The notes under the pieces: model-generated
Told to the model about the DNA's origin: nothing
What the model saw: the letters and a program-made list of their open reading frames with translations, nothing else
Database searches by the model: none
DNA from: Ophiosphaerella korrae
Lineage: Eukaryota; Ascomycota; Dothideomycetes; Pleosporales; Phaeosphaeriaceae
NCBI GenBank assembly: GCA_028456385.1
Contig: JALNQF010000327.1
Coordinates: forward strand, 1 to 46,533
DNA length: 46,533 nucleotides
Direction of reading: 5' to 3'
Shown: positions 1 to 12,100 of the stretch, one piece after another
Numbering within the stretch: the first letter of the stretch is position 1
Layout: every line of letters starts with the position of its first letter
Made by a program: the position numbers and the translations under genes

Positions 1-1204
1 TTTTACTACTTATATATTACTTTAAATTTAGAATAGCTAACTACTTTTATTACCTACTTTAGTATATATACTTATAAAGTAGTCCCTTTTAGCTTTACTA
101 ACGTACTAGCTACCTTTTAGTATACTATTAACTTAGCCCTACTAGAATATTTAGATAACTTCTATACTATATATATAGATAACGTTCTAGTATACTCTAA
201 TAATAAAATAGACTATATCTAGTATATTTATAAAGTACTTATATAACTAAAAGAGTAAAGCTTTTATATAAACTCTAAAAAATCTAGCCTTTACGCTACT
301 TTAGTTAAGTTTTTAGGTATAATTATCTCTAATAAAAGAATTATAAAAGATCCTTCTAAAGTTAAAGCTACTTAAGAGTAAGAAATACTAAAAACTACTA
401 AAGAAGTCCTAGCCTTTCTAGGCTATACTAGATTTTTCTAGCGCTTTATTAAGGATTACTTAAGCCTTACCTTACTACTTACTAAGTTAATTAAGTCTAA
501 AGTTATTACTAAACCTACTAAAAGAGATAGGCTACTTTTTTAAAAGACTTAGTATAAGCCTTTTATAATTACTTAAGAATATATAGATACTTTTAATAAA
601 CTAAAAGCTACTTTCTAGCTAGAAGTAGTTTTACTTTACTTTAACTCCTTAAAACTAATTTATATCTAAACTAACGTTTTAGAGTAGGCTTTAGGTAGAG
701 TAATAAGCTAACTAAACTAAGATAGAATCTAATAGCTAGTTAGCTTCTTCTTAAAAAAATATACCCTAGTAGAATATAATTATAATATCTACAACCTAGA
801 ACTTATAGCTATAATCTAAGTATTTAAAGAATAGAAACTAGAGCTTATAAGTAGTCTATATATAATCTACGTTATAATAGACTACTATAATTTAGAAACT
901 TTTATAATAACTAAAAAGCTTAATTACTACTAAGCTTACTAGTTATTATTCTTATCTTAATTTAACTTCTATATTAAATACGTACTAAGTAATATAAATA
1001 AGGTTATAGACGCCTTAAGCTACTAACTATAGGATTACCCTATAGATAATTCTAATCTATAAGTATAAGGATCTAACTAAATTATCTTAAGCTCTTAAGT
1101 CTTAGCCTTAGGTATAAAACCTACGCTAAATATAGTAATTTATACTCTAAGCTTTATAGATCTATAAAAGCTAGATAGATTTACACTAAAATAAGCTACT
1201 ATAG
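1..1204 (+). pseudogene. Ty3/gypsy reverse transcriptase-RNase H fragment (family distinct from the other copies)
   Basis: Degenerate pol of a Ty3/gypsy retrotransposon, entering from the left edge. The reading frame gives VVPFSFTNVLATF (expected PFGLTNAPATF) near 85-130, then YIDN at 172-183 (the YxDD catalytic motif, second Asp changed to Asn), the KFLGIIIS and FLGYTRFF segments of the RT thumb/connection, an RNase H start around 655-715 (expected TDAS..ALGxVLSQ), ELIAI near 800 and a DALS-like end near 1010-1020. Stops fall at former Gln/Trp codons. The motifs differ from those of gypsy A, B, C and M1 (which have YLDN/YLDD and a different RT start), so this is a separate family. Integrase is missing: the frame stops against the LTR at 1205. 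Confident about RT-RNase H; the family is not named. Confidence 0.85.
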
Positions 1205-1664
1205 TATTATAGGCGTAATAAGAGAAATCGAGATAGAACTAATTAATTTTAGCTTAAACGCTAACAAAGTATAAGACAAGTAGAGTAACAATCTTAATTA
1301 GGAAACTACCTATAACTAGGATACGTAGTAGTAATCTATAGTTACGTATAAATAGATTAGTAGTAATCTATAATAACGTACTAATAGATTAAAGTAATCT
1401 ATAATTACGTATAGATAGATTAATAGTAATCTATAATATTATATAAATAGATTAGTATAAGTATATAGATAATAAAATACGTATTATTAGGATAGTATTA
1501 GTAATCTAATCTCTAACCTAGAATACTAATACTTAATATTATACACACAAATTAACTATTATTTATAGTTATTACTAATTATAATATAAGCTTTTATTAT
1601 TAACTCTTAATCTACTAATAACTTTAAAGGTTATTAAGAAGTTAACCTTAGTATACCTATAACA
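1205..1664 (+). repeat. Left LTR of gypsy A (460 bp)
   Basis: It starts TATTATAGGCG (from TGTTA...) and ends CCTATAACA, followed by the same leader (CCTTACTAATTT) found after every other 5' LTR of this group. The motif GAGATAGAACTAATTA near the start and TATTATTAGGATAGTATTAG in the middle are shared with the LTRs of A-right, B, C, D, M1 and M2. The centre is unlike the right LTR of the same element. Confidence 0.85.
1328..1454 (+). repeat. Four tandem units of 31-32 bp inside the LTR
   Basis: Units at 1328-1359, 1360-1391, 1392-1422 and 1423-1454 share GTAATCTATA at the start and ATAGATTA at the end. They occupy the part of the LTR where other copies carry unrelated or differently arranged repeats. 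Probably a fast-evolving block upstream of the LTR transcription start (inference). Confidence 0.75.
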
Positions 1665-1738
1665 CCTTACTAATTTTAGTTATTAAGAGAAGCAAAGCGT
1701 AAGTAGTATATAGTCTAGCTAATACAATAGTAGAAAGT
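1665..1738 (+). other. Primer-binding region and leader of gypsy A
   Basis: Sequence directly after the LTR, beginning CCTTACTAATTTTAGTTATT, conserved after the 5' LTRs of B (24461), C (30071), M1 (23108 leftwards) and M2 (42684 leftwards). It does not begin with the TGG expected for pairing with a tRNA 3' CCA end. The leader ends at the copia target site AAAGT (1734-1738). Confidence 0.6.
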
Positions 1739-2312
1739 TATTAGATAAGTTACACGATTAAATACACGATTAGATATACAATTAGATACTCGATAGTATA
1801 TACGTAGAGAGGCGTAATAGATTCTAGGTATACCTAGAATCTATTAATTAGCTTATTTAAGCTAGTACTACGATCTAATTAGCTTAGCGTATAGGCGTAA
1901 CAATTGCTAAGCTACTAACCTCGCTATAGCTAAAAAGATTATAGCATTAACCTTTATAAATAAAGGAATTAAACAAAGAATCTTATATATAGGGAGATAG
2001 ACTACGTTAGTATAACTAATATAATAAAGAAACTAGTACCTTAATAGAAGAGGTGTTAAGGATCTAGCTTACTACTATCTTAAGAGACCTAGCTAAGACT
2101 ACTATATCGCAGATATATAAATAGAGCGTAGAGCTAGAGATAGAGAGAATAATTAATCTACTTAGTTTATACTTATTACTTTTAAGTTATAAGTAACTAA
2201 CTAAAAAAGGGCTTTTCTAAAATCCTTAGTATCTCTCTCTAATAAGGTCCTTATATAGCTATTATAAAAAAGCCTTTTTATTAAACTACTATAACTTCTT
2301 TTAAATCTAATA
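1739..2312 (+). repeat. 5' LTR of the copia element (574 bp)
   Basis: Matches 7400-7973 over its full length. It begins TATTAGATAAG and ends TTTAAATCTAATA. It contains a perfect palindromic stretch around 1822-1844 (ATTCTAGGTATACCTAGAAT), also present in the partner LTR at about 7482-7501. Differences between the two copies are mostly C/T and G/A transitions. Confidence 0.92.
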
Positions 2313-2363
2313 ATTAAGAGTCTTACTACTTTAACTAAGTTAAGTAAACTAGTATCTACCTAC

Positions 2364-2435
2364 ATTAACTTAAGTATTAACTTAAGTATTAACTTAAGTA
2401 TTAACTTAAGTATTAAGCTAAGAATTAAGCTAAGC
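2364..2435 (+). repeat. Six tandem 12-bp units in the copia 5' internal region
   Basis: Units of ATTAACTTAAGT at 2364, 2376, 2388 and 2400 are identical, followed by two diverged units (2412, 2424). The length is a multiple of three. In one frame the units read Leu-Thr-stop-Val, where the stop was probably Gln, so the repeat would have encoded LTQV tetrapeptides near the Gag start if translated. Confidence 0.8.
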
Positions 2436-2450
2436 ACTATAAAGAGTATT

Positions 2451-2680
2451 AGTAAAAAGTACTAATCTCTTACCTTTTAGTAGCCTTACGCGCGTTAGTA
2501 AAAAGTACTATTCTCTTACTCTCTAGTAGTACTACAAGTATCTTTAAAAAGAGCGTAAATCTCCTACTCTCTAGTAGCCCTCTAATAACTTTTAAATTAA
2601 GCTACGTACTATACTTAGCTTTAACTAAAGCGCACTCTAAAAAGTAATAATCTCTTACTTTCTTATAACTTAAAGCTAAA
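2451..2680 (+). repeat. Four degenerate repeats of about 46-50 bp or longer spacing
   Basis: Related segments start near 2451, 2497, 2545 and 2637, each with an AAAAAGTA/AAAAAGAG start followed by an (A)TCTCTTACT-like block and usually TAGTAG. They lie directly after the 12-bp repeats, so the N-terminal Gag region of this copia family appears to be low-complexity and repeat-built. Confidence 0.55.
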
Positions 2681-3900
2681 ACAAGATAGCTAGTATAACC
2701 TAACGCGATCTAACTATAACGTTAAGAACTAATAAGGATTATACTATATAGATAATTTAACTACAATCTAGATGCGTAGTATATAATATTTAGGATAAGA
2801 TTAACCTAGAATCCTCTACCTAGCTAATTTAGAGACTAGAACTAATTAGAGCTCTAGTAATAGCTAACTATACTCTAGTATTAGGTGTTAAGACTCCTAT
2901 ATAGTAGTTTAAACTCTTAGCTACTAGTTATAAAGCTTTTAAAGAAAACCTTAAATACTATAAAATATTAGCTAAGTAATACTATAGTAACTAACACAAG
3001 TATAAAAAGGAGTAGTTAAGTCTCTAGTATATTATAATATTTATCTAATCCTTAGTCTTGCTATATCTACTATGTATATACTACTTACTAAACTAATCTC
3101 TACGTTAGTAGCTATTAAACCTAAAGCAAACTATTAGCGTAGATAAGTATATTAAGTAAGAGTGTGCACGTAATAGATACTTTAAATTACTTAAGCCTAT
3201 AAGAAGCCTAGTAAATTAGGATATATAGATAGCTAAGTATAACTACGCTACTACTAAGGCTAAAACGTATTAAGTAGTAGAGTTACTATAAATTAATATA
3301 ATTACTTAAGACTTTTTAGTAGCTATTAAACACGTAGTACTAATTTAGTCTATAACCTTTTAAGATAATAGAAGGCTATTACTTAGTATAAACTAGAAGG
3401 AGATAATAAAACGCTACTATAAGTATATAATAGTATACTATCCTCTAAATATAAAGAGGCGTAAAGCTACTTTTATAGTAGATAATACCTTACCTTACGC
3501 TACTAGTAGTAATACTACCTAGAGTAAGACTAGAGACGCCTCTCTTATAGATAGCGCGCTACTTAATAAATAGGGTAGACCTTATAATTAACGTACACGT
3601 AGTAGTAATACTAACGTTAACTAAATAATAGGTTAAAAAGCTATAAGTAAATAATACCTAGCTTGTAAAAGACCTTATCAACTTAGTAATTACTACTATA
3701 TTAATCCTAACAAAGTACTAGATTAGTAGACTCTAAGTAAGACTCTAAAAGAGCTTATTAATTACAAACGTAAGTATAACACAACCTTATAAAGACTAAT
3801 AAGAAGATAGTTAAAGTATTAAATAAAGCCTTATATAGAACTATACGCTAAGTTACCTTAGATTACTAAAATCTATAAAGAAGATTAACTAGAAAGCTAG

Positions 3901-6900
3901 TAAATATTAAGTATTAAGAGTACTTTTATTACTAAAACTACAAGGAATACCTATAATACCTACCCTCTCTAGAATTTCTTTATCCTAGACTCTAGTTTAA
4001 CCTACTATATTATAAACAACCTAACTCGTATATATAACTATTGTCTATTAAGGCTAAATAATTATATAGAGGTAGGTAAGTTAAAGATATAAGTAAAAGG
4101 ATATAGATCTCTTACCCTTACGCTAAAAAACTAGTTAATAGAAAATAAACTAGTTTTATATAACATAGCTATATACCTAGATATTCTTTATAACCTAGTC
4201 TCTTTCTAGCTACTCTAGTAGAGAGAAATATAGTAGAATACTTAATCTAAGCTAATAACTCTAAACAAGCCTAATAGATAAATAATTAGATACCTTACTA
4301 AGATCTATAGTTAATAGGTACTTAAGTATTATTTATTATACAATCTTATATACTAAGTAGCGTACTATACTTATAAACCTTAGACTATTAGAGTACTAGT
4401 ACTATTATAGTATAAGAGACTTAGCTACCTAAGACTAGCTATAATTAAATACCTTATCTAGTAAGCTTAAGGAGTATATATAAAAGGAGTATTTATAGTC
4501 TAGTATAATATATATAGTAAAGCTAAGATAAAGTAGTAAATTAGCTATATACTAAGAATTAGTTATAAAGGACTAAGAGAAATTCTCTCTATTAACTTCT
4601 ACTTATATAAAGTACAAAGCGTTACTAAAAAGAAAAGCTAGATACTTGTTACTAATAAGTACTTAAAACTATAGTAGGACTTCTACTTTACTAATAACTA
4701 GTTAGCTAAATTAATTATTAAGATACTATTAAACTTAACTCTCTTCTTAAAGAATTAGTATAGTATCTTAGTTAAAGTAATTAAAGCTAATAACAAGATT
4801 ACAATAGTAAAACTAGAGGTCTAGCGCTAGTTAAACTTATAAGGTATTACTATTAAACTTTTAGCTCTAGATACTTAAGCCTAAAATAGAGGAGCTAAGT
4901 AAGCTAGAAGAATTAATAAAGAAAAGTTACGTACTATATAACTTAACGTAAATCTACTATAAGAGCTTTAGCCTAAAATTATATAGGCTAGAGTCTACCT
5001 ATATAATTAAACGCTAAGTTACTTAAATAACTATAAGATACTATATAAAGTATTCTTTATAAAAGTTACTAAGAATTAAGGAATTATAGTATTAACAAGA
5101 AAGCTAAACTTAGCCTACTTAAAAGTATATAGGTGTAAAGCTTTTATAATAACTAATAATATATATTATAGTAAATTAAGGCTATAATATTTAGATTTAA
5201 AAGTATAGATTAGCTACTTTATAGAATACTAGTTATTAAATATCTACTAGATCTAGGTACTATCTATAGCTAAAGTAATAAGTATATAGGATATAATCTT
5301 TAATAAGTAAATAATCTTTAATAGTAAAATAGAAGATCTAATAGATAACTTTATATATTAAATACTAGAAGAGATTACTACTTATATTAAAATAATCGAG
5401 CTCCTAGTACTAGTATATAAGTTAGAAATAGAGTCCTTTTATAAAGATAATACTAAGTTAGATATATCTATAAATAATAAAGAAGATCTACTTAGCTACT
5501 ACTATAGAAGAAAGATTGTAGACTACTATCTAACTCCTTTACTATCTCTACTTCTAGTAGTAATACTAGCTTATTTAATAACTAGAGACTAACTAGAGTT
5601 AATAGTATACAATAGATATAGCTTATCTAAAACTATACTATAGGTAGTAGCCTTTATAGCTAGTACCTAGGTAGGTAACCTTAGAAAATACTAAAGAGAA
5701 CTTGTAGATAAAGCTAAGATAAAGAGGATACTTGTAAAAAGACTAAAGCTCTACTATAATTAACTTTTATTACTACCTTTATACTAAATAAACCTAGAAA
5801 GCTATCTAATAGGTAAGTTATTTAAAGAAGCTAAGTTATCTTACTTAGCTAGCTATTACTAGATAAAATTATAGACTAAAGTACTAGCTAAACCTATCTA
5901 GTATTCTAGCTAGTAGATACTAGACTTTATATAGGTATATACGTATAAGCTTAATAAATATTATTAATTTATTAAATGTAAAGCTTAACTTATTATATAA
6001 AGAGACTAGTAACAAAACGTTATAGTATAAGAGACTTACGCTGTAATACTAGCTAGCTAATCCTTTTAGATACTTATAGCTATTACTACTAAATATAATC
6101 TTAAACTAAAATAGTACAACGTAACTAACGCCTTTATTTATATAGTAATAGACTAAGAGATTTATATAAGAATACTAAGGAGATACTAAAAGAAGAGTAT
6201 AATCCTTAGAGTCTAAAAGGCCCTATATAGTCTCTAGATCTTACTTCTCTTATAGTAGAGAGAATTTATAGCTATACTTAAAGCTATAGGCTTTTAAATA
6301 GTACTATACAAACTATACTATATAGTTAAAGATAGAATTATTATCTTTTTCTATATAGATAATATTATTATCGCAAATAATAAGTAGAAGACTAAGGAAG
6401 TATAGTAAGTAACTAATCTTTTAAAAGAAAAGTATACTATTACTAGAGGAATAGATCTCTAATAGTTTCTTAGTATTAAAGTAATTTAAGATAGAAAGTA
6501 ACGTATAATTTAACTACTATAGGTAGCGTATATTAACAAGATAAGTTAGCTTATAGATAAACTATACGTCTATTACAATATACCTATAGCTACTACTAAA
6601 CTTAAGGCCTATACTAGTTTAGTAATACTATCTAAAATTAACAAATACTAACGTAAAATTAGTTTACTTCTATTTACTACTATAACTACTTAGCTAGATA
6701 TAGCTTTTACAATATCGCGACTAGCTTATTTTCTTATAAACCTAAGTACTACTTACTATAAAGCTACTAATTAAGTACTTATATACCTCTCTTATACGAG
6801 ATTAAAGGTACTCTAGCTAGGTAGAGGCAACTTATTATAAGTTACTAGTAATACATCCTTTACTAATAATACTATATACTAAAAAAGTTTATAAGGCTAT

Positions 6901-7390
6901 ATAATTAAACGTTTTAATAGGCTTATTATATAGAGAGTAAATAAGTAAGATATAGTTACTAGCCTTATTATAAGTAGTAAAAGAAGTAATCTTTATATTA
7001 AAACTTCTTAACAAACTATACGTTAAGCTCCCTATAAACTATATTATAATCTAGTATAATAATACTTAAATAATCTAGCTTATTACTAAAGAACTAGCTA
7101 AGCTACAAACTAAGCTTTAGTACGTTAATATCTATAATTATTAGCTAAGACAAGAGGTCTTAACTAGCTAAATTGTAGTAGAATATACTCTATTAAGAGA
7201 GATAATAGTAGATAGCTTTATAAAAGTCTTACTAGTAAACAAATAAGAAAGCTTCTTAAAATAGCTTAGACTAATAAAAGTAATAGAATACTAAATAATA
7301 TATAAAGCACCTCTAGATAAAATCTAAGACTACCTCGAAAATCTTATACTTATCTTATAAATATCTAGCTTGCTAACAAGTTACTAACCT
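3901..7390 (+). pseudogene. Copia Pol: protease, integrase, reverse transcriptase, RNase H (degenerate)
   Basis: Domains in copia order. Protease: ILDSSLTYYIIN with the DSG active site at 3988-3996 (Gly changed to Ser). GAG-pre-integrase around 4400-4460 (RLSYL, expected RLGHL). Integrase core around 4580-5000: ILVTNKY..L near the Asp region and QNRGAKRAR-like residues (expected QNGxAER) near the third catalytic residue. RT about 5860-6560 with FYIDNIIIAN, the YxDD box at 6352-6363 having its second Asp as Asn. RNase H from about 6840 with an SNTSFTNN segment (expected SDASFADD). Integrase before RT is what separates copia from gypsy. Stops are numerous; not functional. Confidence 0.88.
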
Positions 7391-7399
7391 AAAGGAGTA

Positions 7400-7973
7400 T
7401 ATTAGATAAGTTGTATAATTAAATATATAATTAGATACGTAATTAGATACTTAATAGTATGTGCGTAGAGAGGCGTAATATATTCTAGGTATACCTAGAA
7501 TCTATTAATTAGCTTATTTAAGCTAGTGCTACAATCTAATTAGCTTAGCGTATAGGCGTAATAATCGCTAAGCTACTAACCTTACTATAGCTAAAAAGAT
7601 TATAACCTTAACTTTTATAAAAAAAGGAATTAAATAAAGAATCTTATATATAGAGAGATAGACTATATTAGTATAACTAATATAATAAAGAAACTAGCAC
7701 CTTAATAGAAAAGGTGTTAAGAATCTCGCTTACTACTATCTTAAGAGACCTAGCTAAGACTACTATATTGTAGATATATAAATAGAGCGCAAGGCTAGAG
7801 ATAGAGAGAATAATTAATCTACTTAGTTTATACTTATTACTTTTAAGTTATAGGTAACTAACTAAAAAAAGGCTTTTCTAAAAGCTTTAGTATCTCTCTC
7901 TAATAAGGCCCTTATATAGCTATTATAAAAAAGCCTTTTTATTAAACTACTATAACCTCCTTTAAATCTAATA
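7400..7973 (+). repeat. 3' LTR of the copia element (574 bp)
   Basis: Full-length partner of 1739-2312, same ends, followed by the target duplication AAAGT and then the continuing gypsy leader TTAACTAA. The polypurine tract is just upstream (7391-7399). Confidence 0.92.
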
Positions 7974-7978
7974 AAAGT

Positions 7979-9130
7979 TTAACTAAATAAGTAGCTAAAG
8001 TACCTATAAGTAGTTATAAATTAGATAATATAGTATAGATAGTAATTAGAGATTATATAAATAATCTAATCTTAGAAAAAAAAGATATAAAGATAGTAAT
8101 TAACGCTTTAGAAATATAAAACAAGGAACTATAAAATTACTTAAAGTAAAATAAAGTATAAATTAAGGCTATTATTAAAAGATAAAATTAGATAGAACTA
8201 ATTACCTAAAGACTAGAGATAAGTGTAATAAAAAAACTACCTAAGATACTTGTACTTAAGAAATTTAATAGAATAAAGGAGAAACTAAGACCTTTTATAG
8301 CTTCTATATAACTCTAAATAGATATACAAGTACTATAATTTAATATAGAAGAAAAGAAAGTAATATATATTAGAATACACTTTAAAAAAGATATAATAAT
8401 ATAGTTTAAACTCTACTAGATAGACTATATAATATACGCTCTAATAATATAGAAGGATAAAACTAGAGCTATTTTTAGAAAGTATAAATACTTTACTAAA
8501 CAAATAAGAGTAGTATTTAGGGATATAGATATTACCTAATAAGCTAAAGAAAAACTCGAAAGGCTTACGTAATGTAAAAGTATCTCTAAATATATATTAT
8601 AATTTAAATAACTATTATAAAATATAGACTAAATTAAATAAGCCTTAATATTATAATTTAAATAAGGATTAAACGTAAAAATCTAATACGAAATAATTTA
8701 TATAGAGAAACCTAAGATACTTAAAGCCCTAAAGTAATAGGTAATATAAATAGATAATAATCTTTAAGAATAGAAGAAGAATAAGTATAGAAGCTAACCT
8801 AGAAACTAAGACGTTAGAGACCTAATAATCTATAATACTAATAAAGATAGAAAAAAGAAAAAGAAAAAAGACTTTACGTACTTTAACTATAGTAAGAAAG
8901 GCTACTACGTAAAAGTCTACTAATTACAAAAGAAAAAAGATATAGTATATTATAAATATAAGAAACTAAGATACTTTATAAAAGATTATAAAAGTAAAGA
9001 CTATAAAAAAGATAAAAAAGGTTAGTTAAAGATAACTAAAAGTAAAAAGGAAGTACTAAAAGTATAGGCTAAGCTTTAGGAGAAATTAGCTAGGGGTAAG
9101 AAATTATAGTATATAATACTCTATTAGACC
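7979..9130 (+). pseudogene. Gypsy A Gag with two CCHC knuckles (degenerate)
   Basis: Frame with RIP-type stops from the leader to the zinc knuckles. The central part (about 8270-8570) reads like the Retrotrans_gag domain: KFNRIKEKLRPFIAS, then IEEKKVIYIRIHF, then TRAIFR.YKYFTKQIRVVF. Two knuckles follow: about 8879-8921 (YFNYSKKGYYVKVY) and about 8943-8986 (YYKYKKLRYFIKDY). In both, the Cys and His positions have become Tyr, so metal binding is lost. Homologous to the Gag regions of B, C, M1 and M2. No start codon is visible because ATG is a RIP target (TG to TA). Confidence 0.8.
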
Positions 9131-12100
9131 TTTTATTATAAAGATAACTACTATATATATCTTCTTAGTAAATAGAGAGTAGGATAGTTCTTATAGAAAA
9201 ATAAAGTAGTAGTAATAAAGAAAAGTAGAATAAAAGTATAGCTAGAAGAGATAGTAGATATAATAGACCTACTAACAAAAGACTTAGAAAGAGAGAAGCT
9301 CTAGACCTTATTAATTCCTACTAAAGAACTAGTAGAAGATAAGAAGACTACTATAGTTACCTCTAAAGAACTATAAAGTAATAAAAAAGAAACTAGTATA
9401 AGAAGTATAAAGTACGCCTAGCTAGATATATATAGTTATAATAGCTATACTATAATAGATATAGTAAAATAAAATAAAGAATAGAAATTTGTTTAGAAAT
9501 ACTTACTAGTTATAAGTATAGAGGAAGCGTACAAAGACTAGAAAGAACGTAATCCTAAATAAATAAAGTAATATATAGCTATAGTAAGAAGAATACCTAT
9601 ATAAAGAGAATAGTAGTTTTTTATTAGAAAAACGCGATAGATTAATAAAGCTTATATACTAAGAGTACTAGTAGTATACTATATTCTAACTATAAATATA
9701 CCTAGAAAAGATAAATACTAGAAAGGAGACAATAAAATAATAGACCTAAAATATCTAGTATACTTTAAAGTATTATAGCTATTATACCTAAATAAGAATT
9801 ATATTATATATAAGAATCTAAAAGTAAATAACTATATATAGCTAATATAAAGAAAGGGCTATAACTATATAAGAGTAATTCTAGTAGAAGATATCTAAGG
9901 ATAAAAAATAATCCTAGAAGAAAGATACGTAGTAATAAGACTTAGATTAAAACTATCTAAAAAACATATCTAAAGAGGACTATAGTATAAATATATATAT
10001 AATAAGGGTCTAAAATATAAAGAATATAAACTTAAGGTAAGGCTATAGCCTTAGAAATATAGACAATTTATAAAATTACCTAAGTAAGAATAACTAGAAA
10101 GTATAAGAGGCCTATATATTACAAAAATAGGTACATACTAAAGAAAGAAAGTATAATTAATAATTAATAGTAGAGCTATAAGAAACTTTATATTAAAGAA
10201 GTTTATAGAAATATAAAGAATACGTTATATAATAAAGAAATACTCTTAATAACTAAGTATAATTAAAGGAAAACAATTCTAGGAACCTATTAGATTTAAA
10301 ATAGTTCTCTCTATACTAGAACTAAAAGAGATAATAATTAAGAATATAGTTATAGACATAATAATAATTAATAAATAATAAGATATAATCCTAGGAATAC
10401 TATAGTTATAGATAACTAACCTATATATTAATTAGAGAATAGAAAAAATTAGCTACTATAAGATAGATATACTAAAAGCTAATATAAGTCCCTATAAAGG
10501 AGAATTCCTAGAAGAATATAAGAAATAGGAAAAATAGCTTATAGAACCTAAAAACTATCTTCTAGAACACTAGCTATAGGACCTAGTAATAGACTTAGAA
10601 GAAAGAAAAGACGTAAAATAGAGCCTAGTTTATAGAAAAACTAAAGAAGAAACTAAAATTAAATAAATATTTATTAAAAACGTAAAAAGAAAAGGATAGA
10701 TATAAGAATCTAAATCCTTAGTAGTATATAGACTTATATTTATAGACAAGAAAAGAATAAGTAATAAAAGACTCTTCGTAGATTTTAGAAAGACTAACGC
10801 AATTATAAGTAAAAACTAATATCTCTTACTATAAATAAATAAAATATAAAATAAGATATAAAAAGCAAAGATCTTTATAAAACTAGATTTCTAAAACGCG
10901 TACTACTAGATTAGAATTAAAAAAGGTAATAAATAGAAAATAGTATTTAGAATATTATATAGACTATTTAAATATATAGTTATACTTTTTAGATTAATAA
11001 ATATACTAGTAGTATTTTAAGAAAGAATTAATATAGTACTAAGAGAGTACTTAGATATATTTATATTTATATACCTAGACAATATCCTTATATTCTTAGA
11101 AATAGAAGAAGAACACGTACAATATATATATAAGGTACTAGAGAAACTAGTAGAAAATAAACTATTTCTTAAGATAAGAAAATGCAAATTCTATATAAAA
11201 GAAATAGATTTCCTTAGATTTATTATAGAACTAGGAAAAATTAAGATTAACTTAGAAAAGATTAAGTTAATTAACAAATAGCTAATAGTAAGAAACCTAA
11301 AAGAAGTATAATAATTTTATAGGTTAGTAAACTTCTATAGAAAGCTAATAGTAAAATAGTCTAAAGATATAGAACTTATAATAAGACTTATAAAGAAAGA
11401 TAAGCTATTTAAATAGATAAAGGAATATAATAAAGTATTTAATAAAATTAAAAGAAAGTTTATAGAAAACTAAGTTATTAAAATATATAACCTAGACCTA
11501 CTAGTAATAGTAAAAATAGATATATCTAACTTAGTCTATAGAATAGTACTAATATAGGAAGACCTAAGGACTAAAAAAGAATATTTAGTTAAATACTTCT
11601 CTAAGAAAATAAAACTAGTAGAATATAACTACCTAATCTATAATAAAGAGATACTAGTAATCTATAAAGTATTTAAGTAATAGAGAGTATACTTATAAAG
11701 AGTAAAGTATATAATAAAAGTCTATATAGATTATAGAAACCTTATAGGATTTATAATAAATAAAGGTCTATTATAACGCTATACTAGATAGTAGGAATTC
11801 CTATTAATATTTAACTTAGAAATTATATATATAAAAGGAAAAAACAATTAACTAGTAGATACTCTAAGTAGAAGACTAGATTTACAAAAAGAAGTAAACG
11901 TAACTAGTATAGTTTTAGTCTAGAATAAAGAAGGATACTTAGTTCTAAATATACCTAAAATAGCTACTATACTTAAAAGAATAAGTAGCAAGCTAGATAA
12001 ATAGATTTAGAAAATAATATAAGAAGTATCTAAAGAAATAGAGAAGCTAGAAATCTAAGAAGGATTTATAAAAGCCTATAACAAGATATATATTCTAAAA

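Larger units (their letters stand above)
2313..3900 (+). pseudogene. Copia Gag (degenerate)
   Basis: Internal region from the left LTR to the protease. Most of it is not recognisable beyond being a frame with TAA/TAG at Gln/Trp positions. The supported landmark is a nucleocapsid-type zinc knuckle at 3655-3693 reading YLACKRPYQLSNY, where Y replaces the Cys or His of an original CLAC..H....C motif (TGT/TGC to TAT/TAC, CAC to TAC), followed by YYIN as in many fungal copia Gag proteins. No start codon can be assigned. Gag would package the RNA in virus-like particles. Confidence 0.65.
1739..7973 (+). mobile_element. Complete Ty1/copia retrotransposon (6235 bp) inserted in the gypsy A leader
   Basis: Two LTRs of identical length (574 bp) flank a 5087-bp internal region with the copia gene order Gag, protease, integrase, RT, RNase H. 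The target duplication AAAGT lies at 1734-1738 and 7974-7978. LTR ends were TG...CA, now TATTAG...CTAATA. A purine-rich tract AAAGGAGTA at 7391-7399 precedes the right LTR. All coding frames carry RIP-type stops, so it is inactive. It inserted after gypsy A. Confidence 0.93.

Noticed and set aside
1200..1204. TATAG as the target duplication of gypsy A
   Set aside because: The base pairs after the right LTR (14453) are AAGAA; a TATAG occurs a few bases further but not next to the LTR.
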